Below, one piece after another: positions 8,353 through 17,044 of a stretch of DNA of 64,000 nucleotides. The notes under the pieces were generated by a model, which made no database searches, was not told the origin of the DNA, and was given only the letters and a program-made list of their open reading frames with translations. Location: assembly GCF_030815415.1 (NCBI RefSeq), contig NZ_JAUSWW010000001.1, positions 6,200,001 through 6,264,000 on the forward strand, read 5' to 3'. Position numbers and translations under genes: made by a program. The number at the start of each line of letters is the position of its first letter. Position 1 is the first letter of the stretch. The DNA comes from Streptomyces canus (GTDB taxonomy: Bacteria; Actinomycetota; Actinomycetes; Streptomycetales; Streptomycetaceae).

Positions 8353-9207
8353 GTGACCGACCGCATCGACCTCGACGTACCGGCGACCCGCTGGCTGAAG
8401 GAGAAGGCCCTCAAGGAGGGCACGGTCCTGCAGTCCTTCGCCTTCGACGAGGTGCACCAGCACCTGTACGTCCTCCAGGTGCGCCGCGGTGGCATCGGCG
8501 CGGGCAACCTGTGCCTCAACAAGCTCGACCACGACGGCAAGCTGCTCGGCAGCATGAACCTCCAGGGCTTCGGGCACGGCGTCAGCATGGGTGTGCACAA
8601 CGCCGCCGACGGCAAGGTCTGGATCTGGACCGAGGCCGACGCCAAGGGCGGCTACGGCCAGGGCGTCACCCGCTTCCAGTTCAAGAACGGCGCCACCCGC
8701 ACCGGCGAGGACGTCAAGATACGCAAGCCGATACCGGGGTCCACCAACAACCAGCCCTCGGTCTGCATGGCCTCGAAGCGCATCGCCGTCCGCTACCGCG
8801 TCAAGGGCAAGCCGCGCTACCGGATCTGGGACCTCGACGCCTTCGTCGCCCGCGAGTACGACCACCCCGTCGCCGACATCGCCCAGCCCGCCGCGCACCC
8901 CGACAAGACGATCCCCTTCCAGGGCTACGCCCTGCACCACGGCCACATCTACCAGCTCGCCGGGACGGCCTACGACGCCGAGACCAACCCGCCCGCCGAG
9001 CACGGCAACGCCTACCTCTCCAGCGTCGACATCACCACCGGCGAGCTGGTCCAGCGGCTGCGCACCGAGGCCGGCCGCTCCCTCACCTACCGCGAGCCCG
9101 AGGGCGTCGCCGTCCGCCGCAAGGGCGGCACGCGGCTGTATCTGGGCCTCGCCTCCGGGGCGGCCGGGGAACGCAGGTTCTCCCTCTACTACAAGCCGAA
9201 GCAGTAA
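8353..9207 (+). CDS. TagC-like beta-propeller protein (annotated elsewhere as teichoic acid biosynthesis protein C)
   Basis: 284 residues without signal peptide or membrane helix. Repeated short beta-strand segments ending in aromatic and Gly residues (HLYVLQVRRGG, KVWIWTEAD, RLYLGLASGAAG) suggest a propeller. The family name comes from the P68-RBP/TagC group found in phage receptor-binding proteins and Gram-positive wall-associated proteins; there is no evidence for an enzymatic role in teichoic acid synthesis here. Start GTG at 8353. It is codirectional with hppD and the hydratase cluster, but the 117- and 20-base gaps make only the latter linkage likely. Confidence 0.65.
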   Translation: MTDRIDLDVPATRWLKEKALKEGTVLQSFAFDEVHQHLYVLQVRRGGIGAGNLCLNKLDHDGKLLGSMNLQGFGHGVSMGVHNAADGKVWIWTEADAKGGYGQGVTRFQFKNGATRTGEDVKIRKPIPGSTNNQPSVCMASKRIAVRYRVKGKPRYRIWDLDAFVAREYDHPVADIAQPAAHPDKTIPFQGYALHHGHIYQLAGTAYDAETNPPAEHGNAYLSSVDITTGELVQRLRTEAGRSLTYREPEGVAVRRKGGTRLYLGLASGAAGERRFSLYYKPKQ

Positions 9208-9227
9208 GGCGAACGTACGCTGGCCGC

Positions 9228-9509
9228 ATGGCCAGGATCAACGACGTCGGCGGCACCCAGGGCTTCGGCCCCATCGACACCACCGACGACACCGAGCCCT
9301 TCCACGCGGACTGGGAGGCGCGGGTCGTCGGCCTCTTCAACACCCTGCGCGGTCAAGGGCTCTTCAACACCAACGAGTTCCGCGACGCGATCGAGTCGAT
9401 GCCGCCCGCGGAGTACCTGGCGGCGTCGTACTACGAACGCTGGTTCACCGCGATCTGCGCGCTCCTGGAACGCAAGGGCGTGATCGGGCCGGGTGAGCTG
9501 GATGACTGA
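9228..9509 (+). CDS. Nitrile hydratase/thiocyanate hydrolase-like beta subunit, N-terminal half
   Basis: 93 residues matching the N-terminal half of nitrile hydratase beta: NDVGGTQGFGPI at the start and EYLAASYYERWFTAICALL further on are family signatures. In ordinary two-subunit nitrile hydratase this is fused to the SH3-like half; here it ends with its own stop and the second half follows in another frame. ATG at 9228. The overlap ATGACTGA with the next gene indicates coupled translation. Confidence 0.85.
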   Translation: MARINDVGGTQGFGPIDTTDDTEPFHADWEARVVGLFNTLRGQGLFNTNEFRDAIESMPPAEYLAASYYERWFTAICALLERKGVIGPGELDD

Positions 9510-9789
9510 CCGTTTCCCGCCCGGCACCCGGGTGCGCACCTTCCCGCACGACCCGCCGCACCACACCCGGCTGCCCCGGTACGCGCGCGGCAAGCGGGGC
9601 GTGATCGTCGAGCCGGAGGGCCCCGACGAACTCCCCGACATCAGCGCACAGGGGCGCGGGGACGCGCCGGTCGAGCAGATCTACGCGGTCCGCTTCGAGG
9701 CCCGTGACCTGTGGGGCGAGGGCGACCATCACGTCGTACTGGATCTGTGGGAAAGCTATCTGGAGGAGGACCGTGCCGATGAGCGGTGA
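9502..9789 (+). CDS. Nitrile hydratase/thiocyanate hydrolase-like beta subunit, C-terminal (SH3-like) half
   Basis: 95 residues. Motifs of the C-terminal half of nitrile hydratase beta are PPGTRVRTFPHDPPHHTRLP, RYARGKRGVI and YAVRFEARDLWGE. ATG at 9502 lies inside the preceding gene's end; an in-frame GTG at 9493 is possible but has a poorer upstream sequence. Split halves occur in thiocyanate hydrolase (ScnB, ScnA) and in toyocamycin nitrile hydratase (ToyJKL), so this is a natural three-subunit form, not a broken gene. Confidence 0.85.
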   Translation: MTDRFPPGTRVRTFPHDPPHHTRLPRYARGKRGVIVEPEGPDELPDISAQGRGDAPVEQIYAVRFEARDLWGEGDHHVVLDLWESYLEEDRADER

Positions 9790-10363
9790 CCACCACGCCG
9801 ACGCGACGATCGCCCGCCGGGTCCGCCGGCTGGAGACCCTGCTGGAGGAGAAGGGCGTGATCACCGGCGAGAAGGTGGACGAGGCGATCGACGCCTTCCT
9901 CGCCGCGTCGTCACCGGCGAACGGGGCGAAGGTCGTGGCCCGCGCCTGGAGCGACGAGGCGTACAAGGCGCGGTTGCTGGCCGACGGGACCGCCGCCGTG
10001 CGGGAGTTGGGTTACATGGACGGCTCCTACCAGCGGCTGCGCGTCGTCGAGAACACGGCGACGACCCACAACGTCATCGTCTGCACCCTCTGCTCCTGCT
10101 ACCCGCTGCGCCTCCTCGGCCCGTCCCCGAGCTGGTACAAGTCCGAGGCCTACCGCTCCCGCGTGGTCCGTGAACCCCGCCAGGTGCTGCGGGAGTTCGG
10201 ACTCGAACTGCCCGACTCCACGGACATCACGGTGTGGGACTCCAGCGCCGAGTCGCGCTACATGGTGCTGCCCCGCAGGCCCGAGGCAACCGACGGGCTC
10301 GGGGAGGACGAACTGGCGGCGCTGGTCACGCGCAACGCACTGATCGGCACCGCCGCGGTCTAG
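9779..10363 (+). CDS. Nitrile hydratase alpha / thiocyanate hydrolase gamma-like metal subunit (cobalt type)
   Basis: 194 residues. The metal claw is Val-Cys102-Thr-Leu-Cys105-Ser-Cys107; Thr after the first Cys marks the cobalt type (iron enzymes have Ser there). In the family two of these Cys are oxidised to sulfinic and sulfenic acid and the centre hydrates nitriles to amides, or thiocyanate in SCNases. Flanking conserved segments are SWYKSEAYRSRVVREPRQVL and DSSAESRYMVLPRRP. ATG at 9779 has GGAGGAGGA eight bases upstream. Order beta-N, beta-C, alpha is that of scnBAC. No activator/metallochaperone gene is next to it. The substrate cannot be read from sequence. Confidence 0.88.
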   Translation: MSGDHHADATIARRVRRLETLLEEKGVITGEKVDEAIDAFLAASSPANGAKVVARAWSDEAYKARLLADGTAAVRELGYMDGSYQRLRVVENTATTHNVIVCTLCSCYPLRLLGPSPSWYKSEAYRSRVVREPRQVLREFGLELPDSTDITVWDSSAESRYMVLPRRPEATDGLGEDELAALVTRNALIGTAAV

Positions 10364-11811
10364 GACTCCGACTCCGTCTCCGTGTCCGTCTCCGCCTTCG
10401 CGTCCATCACCGGCAGCTCCTCGACCGACGGCTCACCCAACGCCGTCAACGCCTCCCGAGCCGTCCGCACCAGCAGCGGCGAGAAGTACGGGTTGATCCG
10501 CAACGCCTCCTGGAGATGCCGCCGGGCCGGCCCGTACTTCTCCAAGTTCCGCTCGATCATGCCCCGGTGATACGCGTGCAGCGCACTGCGCACCCCGCCC
10601 CCGTGCACCGTGTCCGTCGCCCGCACCGCGTACCGCAGCGCCTCCTCGTCCTGACCGGCCCGGTGCAGCGCCCACCCCAGCGCGTCGGCCACCGCGATCC
10701 CGGGCTGGCGCCGCCACTCCGCCCGCAACCGCCGTACGGCCGCCTGCGGATCCCCGTGGTCCGCCTCGAACACCCCGAGCACCAACTCCTCGTCGGCCCC
10801 ACCCGCCGCGGCACCGCGCACCCGCGCCCGCAACAGGTCGTACTGGACCTGGGCCGCCTGCCGCAGCCCCAGCGACTCGTACAACTCGCCCAGTTCCAGG
10901 GCGTACTGCGGATGCGGCTGCTTGGCCAGCGCCATCCGGTACGCGCTCAGCGCCTCCGAGGTCCGCCCCAGCGCCGCCAGCACCCGACCCTGCCCGGCCT
11001 GCGCGGCCCGCTGGTCGGGGTCGATGCGCACCGCCTCCTGGAAGTGCCGCAGCGCCGGCTCACGGTCACCGCGCTCCCAGGCCAGCTGCCCCACCCGCTC
11101 CAGATACGCGGCCCGTTCCGCGGGGGCCTCGGCGCCCGCCGCCGCGTCGGAGAGCTGCGCCATCGCGTCCTCGCGCCGGCCCCGGTCCCGGTACACGGCC
11201 CCGGCCCGCGCCATCACGGCCGGCCCGCCGCGCAGCCCCTGGAGCCGCTCGAGAGTCCGCTCCGTCGCCTTCCAGTCGCCGAGGCCGGTGTAGGCGTCGA
11301 GCAGCGGCGGATACGTCGTCCAGCGCTTCGGATCCAGCTTCAGCGCGGCCTCGCCCCACTTCTTCGCGGCCCGGAAGTCCCGCCGCGCGTTCGCCAGCAC
11401 GGCGAGCCCGCCGAGCGCCTCGGCGTTCCCCTCGGCCCGCACCCTCAGTGACGTACGCAACGCGTTGTCCGCCTTCGGGTAGTACGCCGGTTCCGCCGTC
11501 CGCCGCCCCTGCTCGACATAAGCCGCCCCGAGCACCGCCCATGACTCGGCGTCCCGCGGATGCCGCCGCAGATGCGTCTCCCGCTCACCGATCAGCGCCG
11601 CGAGGTCCGGCAGCGCGGCCGCCACCCCCGTGGTGACCGCCGCCCGGGCCTGCGCCCCCGGCGCGGGCGGCGCGGGCGCCTTCGGGCCCGGCGGCCGCGA
11701 GGGCAGCACCATCAGCGTCCCGCCGAGCACCAGACACCCGGTGACGGCCGCGATCACCGCCCGCCCTGCGACGCGCGAACGCCGGGGGGCCGCCTCCTCA
11801 TGGTTCTCCAT
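10360..11811 (-). CDS. Membrane-anchored TPR-repeat protein
   Basis: 483 residues. A basic N-terminus and one membrane helix (~16-36) are followed by a Pro/Ala linker and then TPR helices to ~450, for example ESWAVLGAAYVEQGRRTAEP, ALRHFQEAVRIDPDQRAAQ and HLQEALRINPYFSPLL. The tail is acidic (TDTETESES). TPR arrays are protein-binding scaffolds; the partner is unknown. ATG at 11811 is preferred over one 11 codons upstream because it gives a normal N-in anchor. Its stop codon overlaps that of the hydratase alpha gene in a shared CTAG. Confidence 0.8.
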   Translation of the reverse strand: MENHEEAAPRRSRVAGRAVIAAVTGCLVLGGTLMVLPSRPPGPKAPAPPAPGAQARAAVTTGVAAALPDLAALIGERETHLRRHPRDAESWAVLGAAYVEQGRRTAEPAYYPKADNALRTSLRVRAEGNAEALGGLAVLANARRDFRAAKKWGEAALKLDPKRWTTYPPLLDAYTGLGDWKATERTLERLQGLRGGPAVMARAGAVYRDRGRREDAMAQLSDAAAGAEAPAERAAYLERVGQLAWERGDREPALRHFQEAVRIDPDQRAAQAGQGRVLAALGRTSEALSAYRMALAKQPHPQYALELGELYESLGLRQAAQVQYDLLRARVRGAAAGGADEELVLGVFEADHGDPQAAVRRLRAEWRRQPGIAVADALGWALHRAGQDEEALRYAVRATDTVHGGGVRSALHAYHRGMIERNLEKYGPARRHLQEALRINPYFSPLLVRTAREALTALGEPSVEELPVMDAKAETDTETESES

Positions 11812-11903
11812 GGCGATCACTGTGCGTCCATACGACGAGCACACCCGGCCAGGCGACGGTTGCCGCAGACGGGGTTCACACCGATGGACCCAGGTGCGAC
11901 GCT

Positions 11904-13310
11904 GTGATCATGAGCCGTATCGAAGCGCCTCGCGACGAACAGACAGGGAACCTGGCCGACCGTCTCCTGAGCGGTCTGCCCGCCGAGGCCGTCCTGACCG
12001 ACCCGGACGTCACGGCCTCCTACGCCAACGACATGGCCAGCTTCTGCCCGGCCGGCGCCCCCGCCGTGGTCGTCCTGCCGCGCACGGTCGAGCAGGTGCG
12101 GCACGTCATGCGCACCGCCACCGAACTGCGCGTCCCCGTCGTCCCGCAGGGCGCCCGCACGGGCCTGTCCGGCGGCGCCAACGCCACCGACGGCTGCATC
12201 GTGCTGTCCCTGACGAAGATGGACCGCATCCTCGAGATCAACCCCGTCGACCGCATCGCGGTGGTCGAGCCCGGCGTCATCAACGCCACCCTCTCCCGCG
12301 CGGTCAACGAGCACGGCCTCTACTACCCGCCGGACCCCTCCAGCTGGGAGATGTGCACCATCGGCGGCAACATCGGCACCGCCTCCGGCGGGCTGTGCTG
12401 CGTGAAGTACGGGGTGACGGCGGAGTACGTCCTCGGCCTGGACGTGGTCCTGGCGGACGGCCGCCTGATGTCCACCGGCCGGCGGACCGCGAAGGGCGTC
12501 GCCGGATACGACCTGACCCGCCTGTTCGTCGGCTCGGAAGGCTCCCTCGGCATCGTCGTCGGCGCGACCCTGGCCCTGCGTCCGCAGCCGCCCGAGCAGC
12601 TGGTGCTGGCCGCCGAGTTCGCGTCCGGCGCCGCCGCCTGCGACGCGGTGTGCCGGATCATGGAGGGCGGGCATGTGCCGTCCCTGCTCGAACTGATGGA
12701 CCGTACGACGGTCAAGGCCGTCAACGACCTCGCCCACATGGGACTCCCGGAGACCACCGAGGCCCTGCTGCTCGCCGCCTTCGACACCACCGACCCGGCC
12801 GCCGACCTCGCCGCCCTCGGCGCGCTGTGCGAGGCGGCCGGCGCCACGCAGGTCGTGCCCGCCGACGACGTCGCCGAGTCCGAACTCCTCCTCCAGGCCC
12901 GCCGCCTGTCGCTCACCGCCCTCGAAGCCGTCAAGGGCACCACGATGATCGACGACGTGTGCGTGCCCCGCTCCCGGCTCGGCGCGATGCTCGAAGGGAC
13001 CGAGCGGATCGCCGAGAAGTACCAGCTCACCATCGGCGTCGTCGCGCACGCCGGCGACGGCAACACCCACCCCACCGTCTGCTTCGACGCGGCCGACCCC
13101 GACGAGTCCCGGCGCGCCCGCGAGTCCTTCGACGAGATCATGGCCCTCGGCCTCGAACTCGGCGGCACGATCACCGGCGAGCACGGCGTGGGCGTACTGA
13201 AGAAGGAGTGGCTGGCGCGCGAGATCGGCCCGGTGGGCGTGGAGATGCAGCGGCAGATCAAGCAGGTCTTCGACCCGTTGGGGATCCTGAACCCGGGCAA
13301 GCTCTTCTGA
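11904..13310 (+). CDS. FAD-linked oxidase of the glycolate oxidase/D-lactate dehydrogenase (GlcD) family
   Basis: 468 residues. The N-terminal FAD-binding type 4 domain (~45-220) contains VPQGARTGLSGGANATDGCI, the flavin phosphate-binding stretch; the C-terminal FAD-oxidase domain (~225-465) contains VAHAGDGNTHP and GEHGVGVLKKEWL. Members oxidise 2-hydroxyacids to 2-oxoacids with quinone or cytochrome acceptors. GTG at 11904 has AGG nine bases upstream; ATG at 11910 is an equally possible start. It stands alone, divergent from the TPR gene. Confidence 0.88.
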   Translation: MIMSRIEAPRDEQTGNLADRLLSGLPAEAVLTDPDVTASYANDMASFCPAGAPAVVVLPRTVEQVRHVMRTATELRVPVVPQGARTGLSGGANATDGCIVLSLTKMDRILEINPVDRIAVVEPGVINATLSRAVNEHGLYYPPDPSSWEMCTIGGNIGTASGGLCCVKYGVTAEYVLGLDVVLADGRLMSTGRRTAKGVAGYDLTRLFVGSEGSLGIVVGATLALRPQPPEQLVLAAEFASGAAACDAVCRIMEGGHVPSLLELMDRTTVKAVNDLAHMGLPETTEALLLAAFDTTDPAADLAALGALCEAAGATQVVPADDVAESELLLQARRLSLTALEAVKGTTMIDDVCVPRSRLGAMLEGTERIAEKYQLTIGVVAHAGDGNTHPTVCFDAADPDESRRARESFDEIMALGLELGGTITGEHGVGVLKKEWLAREIGPVGVEMQRQIKQVFDPLGILNPGKLF

Positions 13311-13323
13311 CGTCCGCGCGCGA

Positions 13324-13797
13324 TCACTCCCCGTCCTTCGACTCGTCGCTCGGCCACGGGTCGCGCAGCCACAGGTCGTCGGCGGGTGTCGGGGCGAGCA
13401 GGTCCGCCAGGGCCTCGTCGAGACCGAGCTGCTCGCCCTCAGACCCCGGGGGCACCACCCGCAGCGTCCGCTCCAGCCAGGCCGACACCTGGGCCGCGGG
13501 CGCCTCCAGCAGGGCGTCCCCGTCGGGCGAGCTCAGCGCCATCAGGACGACACTGCGGCCGTCCACCTTCGTCGGCCACACCCGCACGTCCCCGTGCCCG
13601 CACGGCCGGAACACCCCCTCCACCAGGAGCTCGCGGCCGAACGTCCAGTGCACCGGGTGGTCGGAGCCGATGTGGAAGGCGACGTGGACGGCGTACGGGT
13701 CGTCGGAGCGATAGCTGAGCCGGGCCGGGACCGGGATACTGCGCTCGGGCGACAGAATGAGTTTGAGCTCCAGCTCGCGCTCTACCACGGTGTGCAT
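13324..13797 (-). CDS. ssgG: SsgA-like sporulation/cell-division protein, probably SsgG
   Basis: 157 residues. SALP family features are the early strand VERELELKLILS, the segment HVAFHIGSD, VHWTFGRELLVEGV and WLERTLRVVPPGSE. SALPs exist only in morphologically complex actinobacteria and guide septum placement and wall remodelling in aerial hyphae; SsgG is known to affect the regularity of septation sites. The family call is secure. The name SsgG rests on gene-order memory (ssgG in S. coelicolor lies in the same neighbourhood). It has an acidic C-terminal extension beyond residue ~130. ATG at 13797 with AGGGG upstream. Confidence 0.82.
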   Translation of the reverse strand: MHTVVERELELKLILSPERSIPVPARLSYRSDDPYAVHVAFHIGSDHPVHWTFGRELLVEGVFRPCGHGDVRVWPTKVDGRSVVLMALSSPDGDALLEAPAAQVSAWLERTLRVVPPGSEGEQLGLDEALADLLAPTPADDLWLRDPWPSDESKDGE

Positions 13798-14006
13798 GTC
13801 GCGTGTTCCCCTCTCGTTTTCTCTCGTACGAGTGGAGAGAGGCGGTGCGGCCGGAACCATTACGCGGGTTCGGAAAACTTTTTCCCGGGGGTTCATGACG
13901 TTGCCCAAAAGGGGTGGGTCCGGTGGGACTGGCGGTGGGGGCGCAGCCGGTCTGATAGATGTGGAGCCCCCCATATTCACCCCCGAGCAGATACGGGACG
14001 ACGGAC

Positions 14007-15617
14007 ATGAGCGCCCCAACCCCGGCCCCCGGTGACGACAGGCCCCGCGAAGGGTATTACCCGGACCCGTCCATTCCTGGATATGTCCGGTTCTGGAACG
14101 GTGCCGCCTGGGTACCGGGCACGAGCCGGCCGGCCCCGTCGGACGGCGAGGCCCCAGCGCCTCAGGCCCCCGCGCCGGTGGAGGAGACGGGCCCGCACTT
14201 CTTCGACGAGGACCCGCCGCCCGCGTCCCACCCGTCCGACGCCCAGCACGGCAGCCGTCCCGAACCCGCGTCCGCCTGGGGCGCCGACCGCTCCCGTCAG
14301 TCCGGCTTCGGCGGCGATCAGGACCGCCTGGTCTCCTGGGGCTCGGCGGCGGGCACCGACCCCCGCGTCCCGTCGGACACGACGAGCGGCGACGGCGCGG
14401 CGACGATCCCTCCCGCGGAGTCCGACCGGGCGGCCTCGGGCAACACGTTCGTCTTCCGCAGGCCGACACCCGGGGGAGCGGCCCCCTCCGGCCCGGGCGC
14501 GACACCGCAGGTCGGCCCCGCGCCGGGCGGCCCCGCGCCGGGCGCCTCCGGCGGCCCGGCCTTCAGCGGTCCGGGTGCGGCAAGCGCCCACGGTTCCTCC
14601 GCCTCCGGGCCCGGTGCTTCCGGGGGCCCCGCCTTCGGTGGCGCGGGTTCCTCCGGTGCCGCGACTCCCGGTGTTCCCGCCCCCGGTGGCCCGGTCGCCG
14701 ACGAGGGCACCATGACCTTCCGGGCGCTCGCCCCGCGCACGCCTCAGCAGGGTGGGGCGCAGGGCGGAGGCACGGGCGGCGCACGGTCCGACGGTGCGGC
14801 GGGCGGCTTCGGTGCCCAGCCCGCGGCCACCCCCGGCTTCGGCGCGGGCAAGGCAGCCGCCGACCGTGCCGCCCCCGCGCAGGCCGGTGTCCAGGGCGCC
14901 GTCGGACAGGCGGCCTCCGCCGGTCCCTCCGGCCCGCAGCAGGCGGCTCCGCAGGCCCCGGCCGCCGCCGTCCCCCAGCAGTCCACCCCCATGGCCGGCG
15001 GCGCCGGTGGCGGTCAGGCCTCCTGGGCCCAGCAGGTGCACCGTCTCGCCGCCCCCTCCGGCGAGGACCAGCCCGTCGCGCCCTGGAAGCCGCCCGTGGA
15101 GGACGTCTTCCAGGCCGCCGCCCGGCGCCAGGCCTCCGCCCGCCCCGCGGGGCTCGGCAAGCGGCTGACCGCCCGGCTGCTGGACACCGTCGTCCTCGTC
15201 GGCGTCACCGGCGCGGCCGCCGTCCCGCTCGGCACCCGGGCGCTGGACCACGTCAACGAGAAGATCGACGCGGCCAAGCTCTCCGGCGAGACCGTCACCG
15301 TCTGGCTCCTGGACGGCACGACCTCCGCCTACCTCGGCATCGTCCTCGCCGTCCTCCTCGTCTTCGGCGTCCTCTACGAGGCGCTGCCCACCGCCAAGTG
15401 GGGCCGCACCCTCGGCAAGAAGCTGCTCGGACTGGAGGTCCGGGACATCGAGGGCGGCGAGCCCCCGACGTTCGGCGCGGCCCTGCGTCGCTGGCTCGTC
15501 TACAGCGTCCCCGGTCTGCTCGCGATCGGTGTCGTGGGCGTCGTATGGGGCCTGTTCGACAAGCCGTGGCGCCAGTGCTGGCACGACAAGGCCGCACATA
15601 CGTTCGTAGCGGGATAG
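14007..15617 (+). CDS. DUF2510 and RDD domain membrane protein with long Pro/Ala/Gly linker
   Basis: 536 residues. The N-terminus has a DUF2510 motif (YYPDPSIPGYVRFWNGAAW). Residues ~45-370 are a low-complexity Ala/Pro/Gly/Ser linker. The C-terminal ~150 residues are an RDD domain starting RPAGLGKRLTARLLDTVVL, with WGRTLGKKLLGLEV, and closing CWHDKAAHTFV, spanning about three membrane helices. RDD proteins are proposed transporters or envelope proteins; no substrate is evident. ATG at 14007 follows a weak GGGA. The next gene encodes a second RDD protein, probably a duplication. Confidence 0.82.
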   Translation: MSAPTPAPGDDRPREGYYPDPSIPGYVRFWNGAAWVPGTSRPAPSDGEAPAPQAPAPVEETGPHFFDEDPPPASHPSDAQHGSRPEPASAWGADRSRQSGFGGDQDRLVSWGSAAGTDPRVPSDTTSGDGAATIPPAESDRAASGNTFVFRRPTPGGAAPSGPGATPQVGPAPGGPAPGASGGPAFSGPGAASAHGSSASGPGASGGPAFGGAGSSGAATPGVPAPGGPVADEGTMTFRALAPRTPQQGGAQGGGTGGARSDGAAGGFGAQPAATPGFGAGKAAADRAAPAQAGVQGAVGQAASAGPSGPQQAAPQAPAAAVPQQSTPMAGGAGGGQASWAQQVHRLAAPSGEDQPVAPWKPPVEDVFQAAARRQASARPAGLGKRLTARLLDTVVLVGVTGAAAVPLGTRALDHVNEKIDAAKLSGETVTVWLLDGTTSAYLGIVLAVLLVFGVLYEALPTAKWGRTLGKKLLGLEVRDIEGGEPPTFGAALRRWLVYSVPGLLAIGVVGVVWGLFDKPWRQCWHDKAAHTFVAG

Positions 15618-15706
15618 CCCCATACGGCACCAGGGCCACCGGATTCCGTACCCCGGACGGCCGCTCGCCGGATGCGGAGCCGTGGGGATCGCGGTCGACT
15701 CGGGCC

Positions 15707-16387
15707 ATGAGCAGCGAACCGCCCCCCGGCTCCGGCCAGCAGCCGCCGGAAGACGACCCGTTCAGGAAGCAGCCCCCGTCGTCGGGCGACGAGGGTTCCC
15801 CGTACGGCAGTCAGCCCCCGCCGTCAGGGGACGCGGGCCCGCCGTACGGCAGTCAGCCCCCGCCGTACGGAGGCGGCAGTCCCTACGGCGGCGGTGACCC
15901 GTACGGCGGTGGCTCGTACCCGAACGACCCGCTCGCCGGCATGCCCCCGCTCGCCGACAGCGGCAAGCGCACGCTCGCCCGGATCATCGACATGATCCTC
16001 GTCGCGATCGTCGTCTGGCTGCTCACCTGGGGCTTCGGCGTCAACGAGTACGACGTGGACCCCGACAAGGTCGAGTACGGCAAGTCCTTCACGCAGTCGC
16101 TCATCACGGCCGTGCTCTACATCGCGTACGACACCGTCATGATCAGCCGCTCCGGCCAGACGCTCGGCAAGAAGTGGCTCGGGATGCGGGTGGCGAACCT
16201 CGAGAACGGCTCCACGCCCTCCGTGCAGACCGCGCTGACGCGTTCGGCGGTGCTGTGGATCCCGTTCGCGTTCTGCTGCGCCTGTGTCTGGACCGCGATC
16301 TCGGGCGGCTGGAGCTTCTTCGACAAGCCCTACAAGCAGGGCCTGCACGACAAGGCGGCGAAGACGGTGGTGGTCAGCACCAACTGA
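15707..16387 (+). CDS. RDD-family membrane protein with Pro/Gly/Tyr-rich N-terminus
   Basis: 226 residues. The first ~80 carry repeats of SPYGSQPPP and PYGGG type. The RDD domain follows: DSGKRTLARIIDMILVAIVV, SGQTLGKKWLGMRVANLENG and LHDKAAKTVVV, with three to four membrane helices. Related to the preceding gene but without a DUF2510 motif. ATG at 15707; an in-frame open region extends upstream into the 89-base gap but lacks a better start. Confidence 0.85.
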   Translation: MSSEPPPGSGQQPPEDDPFRKQPPSSGDEGSPYGSQPPPSGDAGPPYGSQPPPYGGGSPYGGGDPYGGGSYPNDPLAGMPPLADSGKRTLARIIDMILVAIVVWLLTWGFGVNEYDVDPDKVEYGKSFTQSLITAVLYIAYDTVMISRSGQTLGKKWLGMRVANLENGSTPSVQTALTRSAVLWIPFAFCCACVWTAISGGWSFFDKPYKQGLHDKAAKTVVVSTN

Positions 16388-16408
16388 CCACCGGGGGCCG
16401 TCGGTTCA

Positions 16409-16699
16409 TCAGGAGGCGGCGCGCTCGTGCACCGGCTCGGTCGCCAGTACGGTGACCGACGCCGGTACGGGCGTCTGTGCCGTCTCCGCTGTCTCGGTGG
16501 CGGGCTTGCGCACCGCGACCACGCGGGCCTTGGGGATGGGGACCGTCATGGCGACGAGCAGCCCGAGGGCGAGCGCCGCGACGGTGATGACCGCGATCCC
16601 CAGACCCGAACTCGTCTGTGACAGCAGCAGCATGGCGAGCGTCGAGAAGATCACGGTGAACGAACCGTAGGCGAGCTGTGCGGCAGTCGGACGAGGCAT
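16409..16699 (-). CDS. Small membrane protein of unknown function
   Basis: 96 residues with two membrane helices (TAAQLAYGSFTVIFSTLAML and LGIAVITVAALALGLLVAMT) and a Thr/Ala/Pro/Val-rich tail. I do not recognise a family. ATG at 16699 with GAGGA about ten bases upstream. It converges on the RDD gene, and the ~340 bases upstream of it (16700-17044) are shared with the promoter region of the M6 protease. Confidence 0.7.
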   Translation of the reverse strand: MPRPTAAQLAYGSFTVIFSTLAMLLLSQTSSGLGIAVITVAALALGLLVAMTVPIPKARVVAVRKPATETAETAQTPVPASVTVLATEPVHERAAS

Positions 16700-16960
16700 G
16701 GCAATCGTGTCCTCGGAAGTGGGGGTCCACGGGGGTGTCGGCCTGGCTTTCCGCCGTTTTGGGGCGTTCCGCCGAATGACTCTAATCGCGTGCATGCCCG
16801 AGCGGAACGAACGGTAAGCGTGACCTAACCAACAGTACCGGTGCATGGGGGGCGCACGGAGTCATACCGTCCACGAAGTGGACACGCGCGAGCGCCGGTC
16901 GAGGGCGGCTCGGGATGTTCTCGAGATGTTCGTAAAGCGGACGTCGGGTCCGCATAATGC

Positions 16961-17029
16961 ACTTGTCCTGTTCAAGTCAAGGTCTGTCTTTTCTTCTGAA
17001 CCTCTAGTCAAATGCCGTCACTTGACTAG
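16961..17029. promoter_or_regulatory. Two inverted repeats in the leader of the M6 protease gene
   Basis: ACTTG-tcctgtt-CAAGT lies at 16961-16977. CTAGTCAA-atgccgtcac-TTGACTAG lies at 17004-17029 as a perfect 8-bp stem; its last base is the first G of the ribosome-binding site GGGGAGGAAG (17029-17038). Both share the core TCAA/TTGA. A CATAAT at 16952-16957 could be a -10 box. The arrangement suits either a dimeric regulator or an RNA hairpin that affects ribosome access. Confidence 0.5.
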
Positions 17030-17044
17030 GGGAGGAAGACTCAG

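Noticed and set aside
7027..9003. A 658-codon minus-strand frame across hppD and the TagC-like gene
   Set aside because: Spans two well-supported genes on the other strand and encodes only Val/Leu/Asp/Gly-rich sequence.
9228..9789. Frameshifted nitrile hydratase beta gene
   Set aside because: The two halves have their own start and overlap neatly (ATGACTGA); split beta subunits are normal in the three-subunit family.
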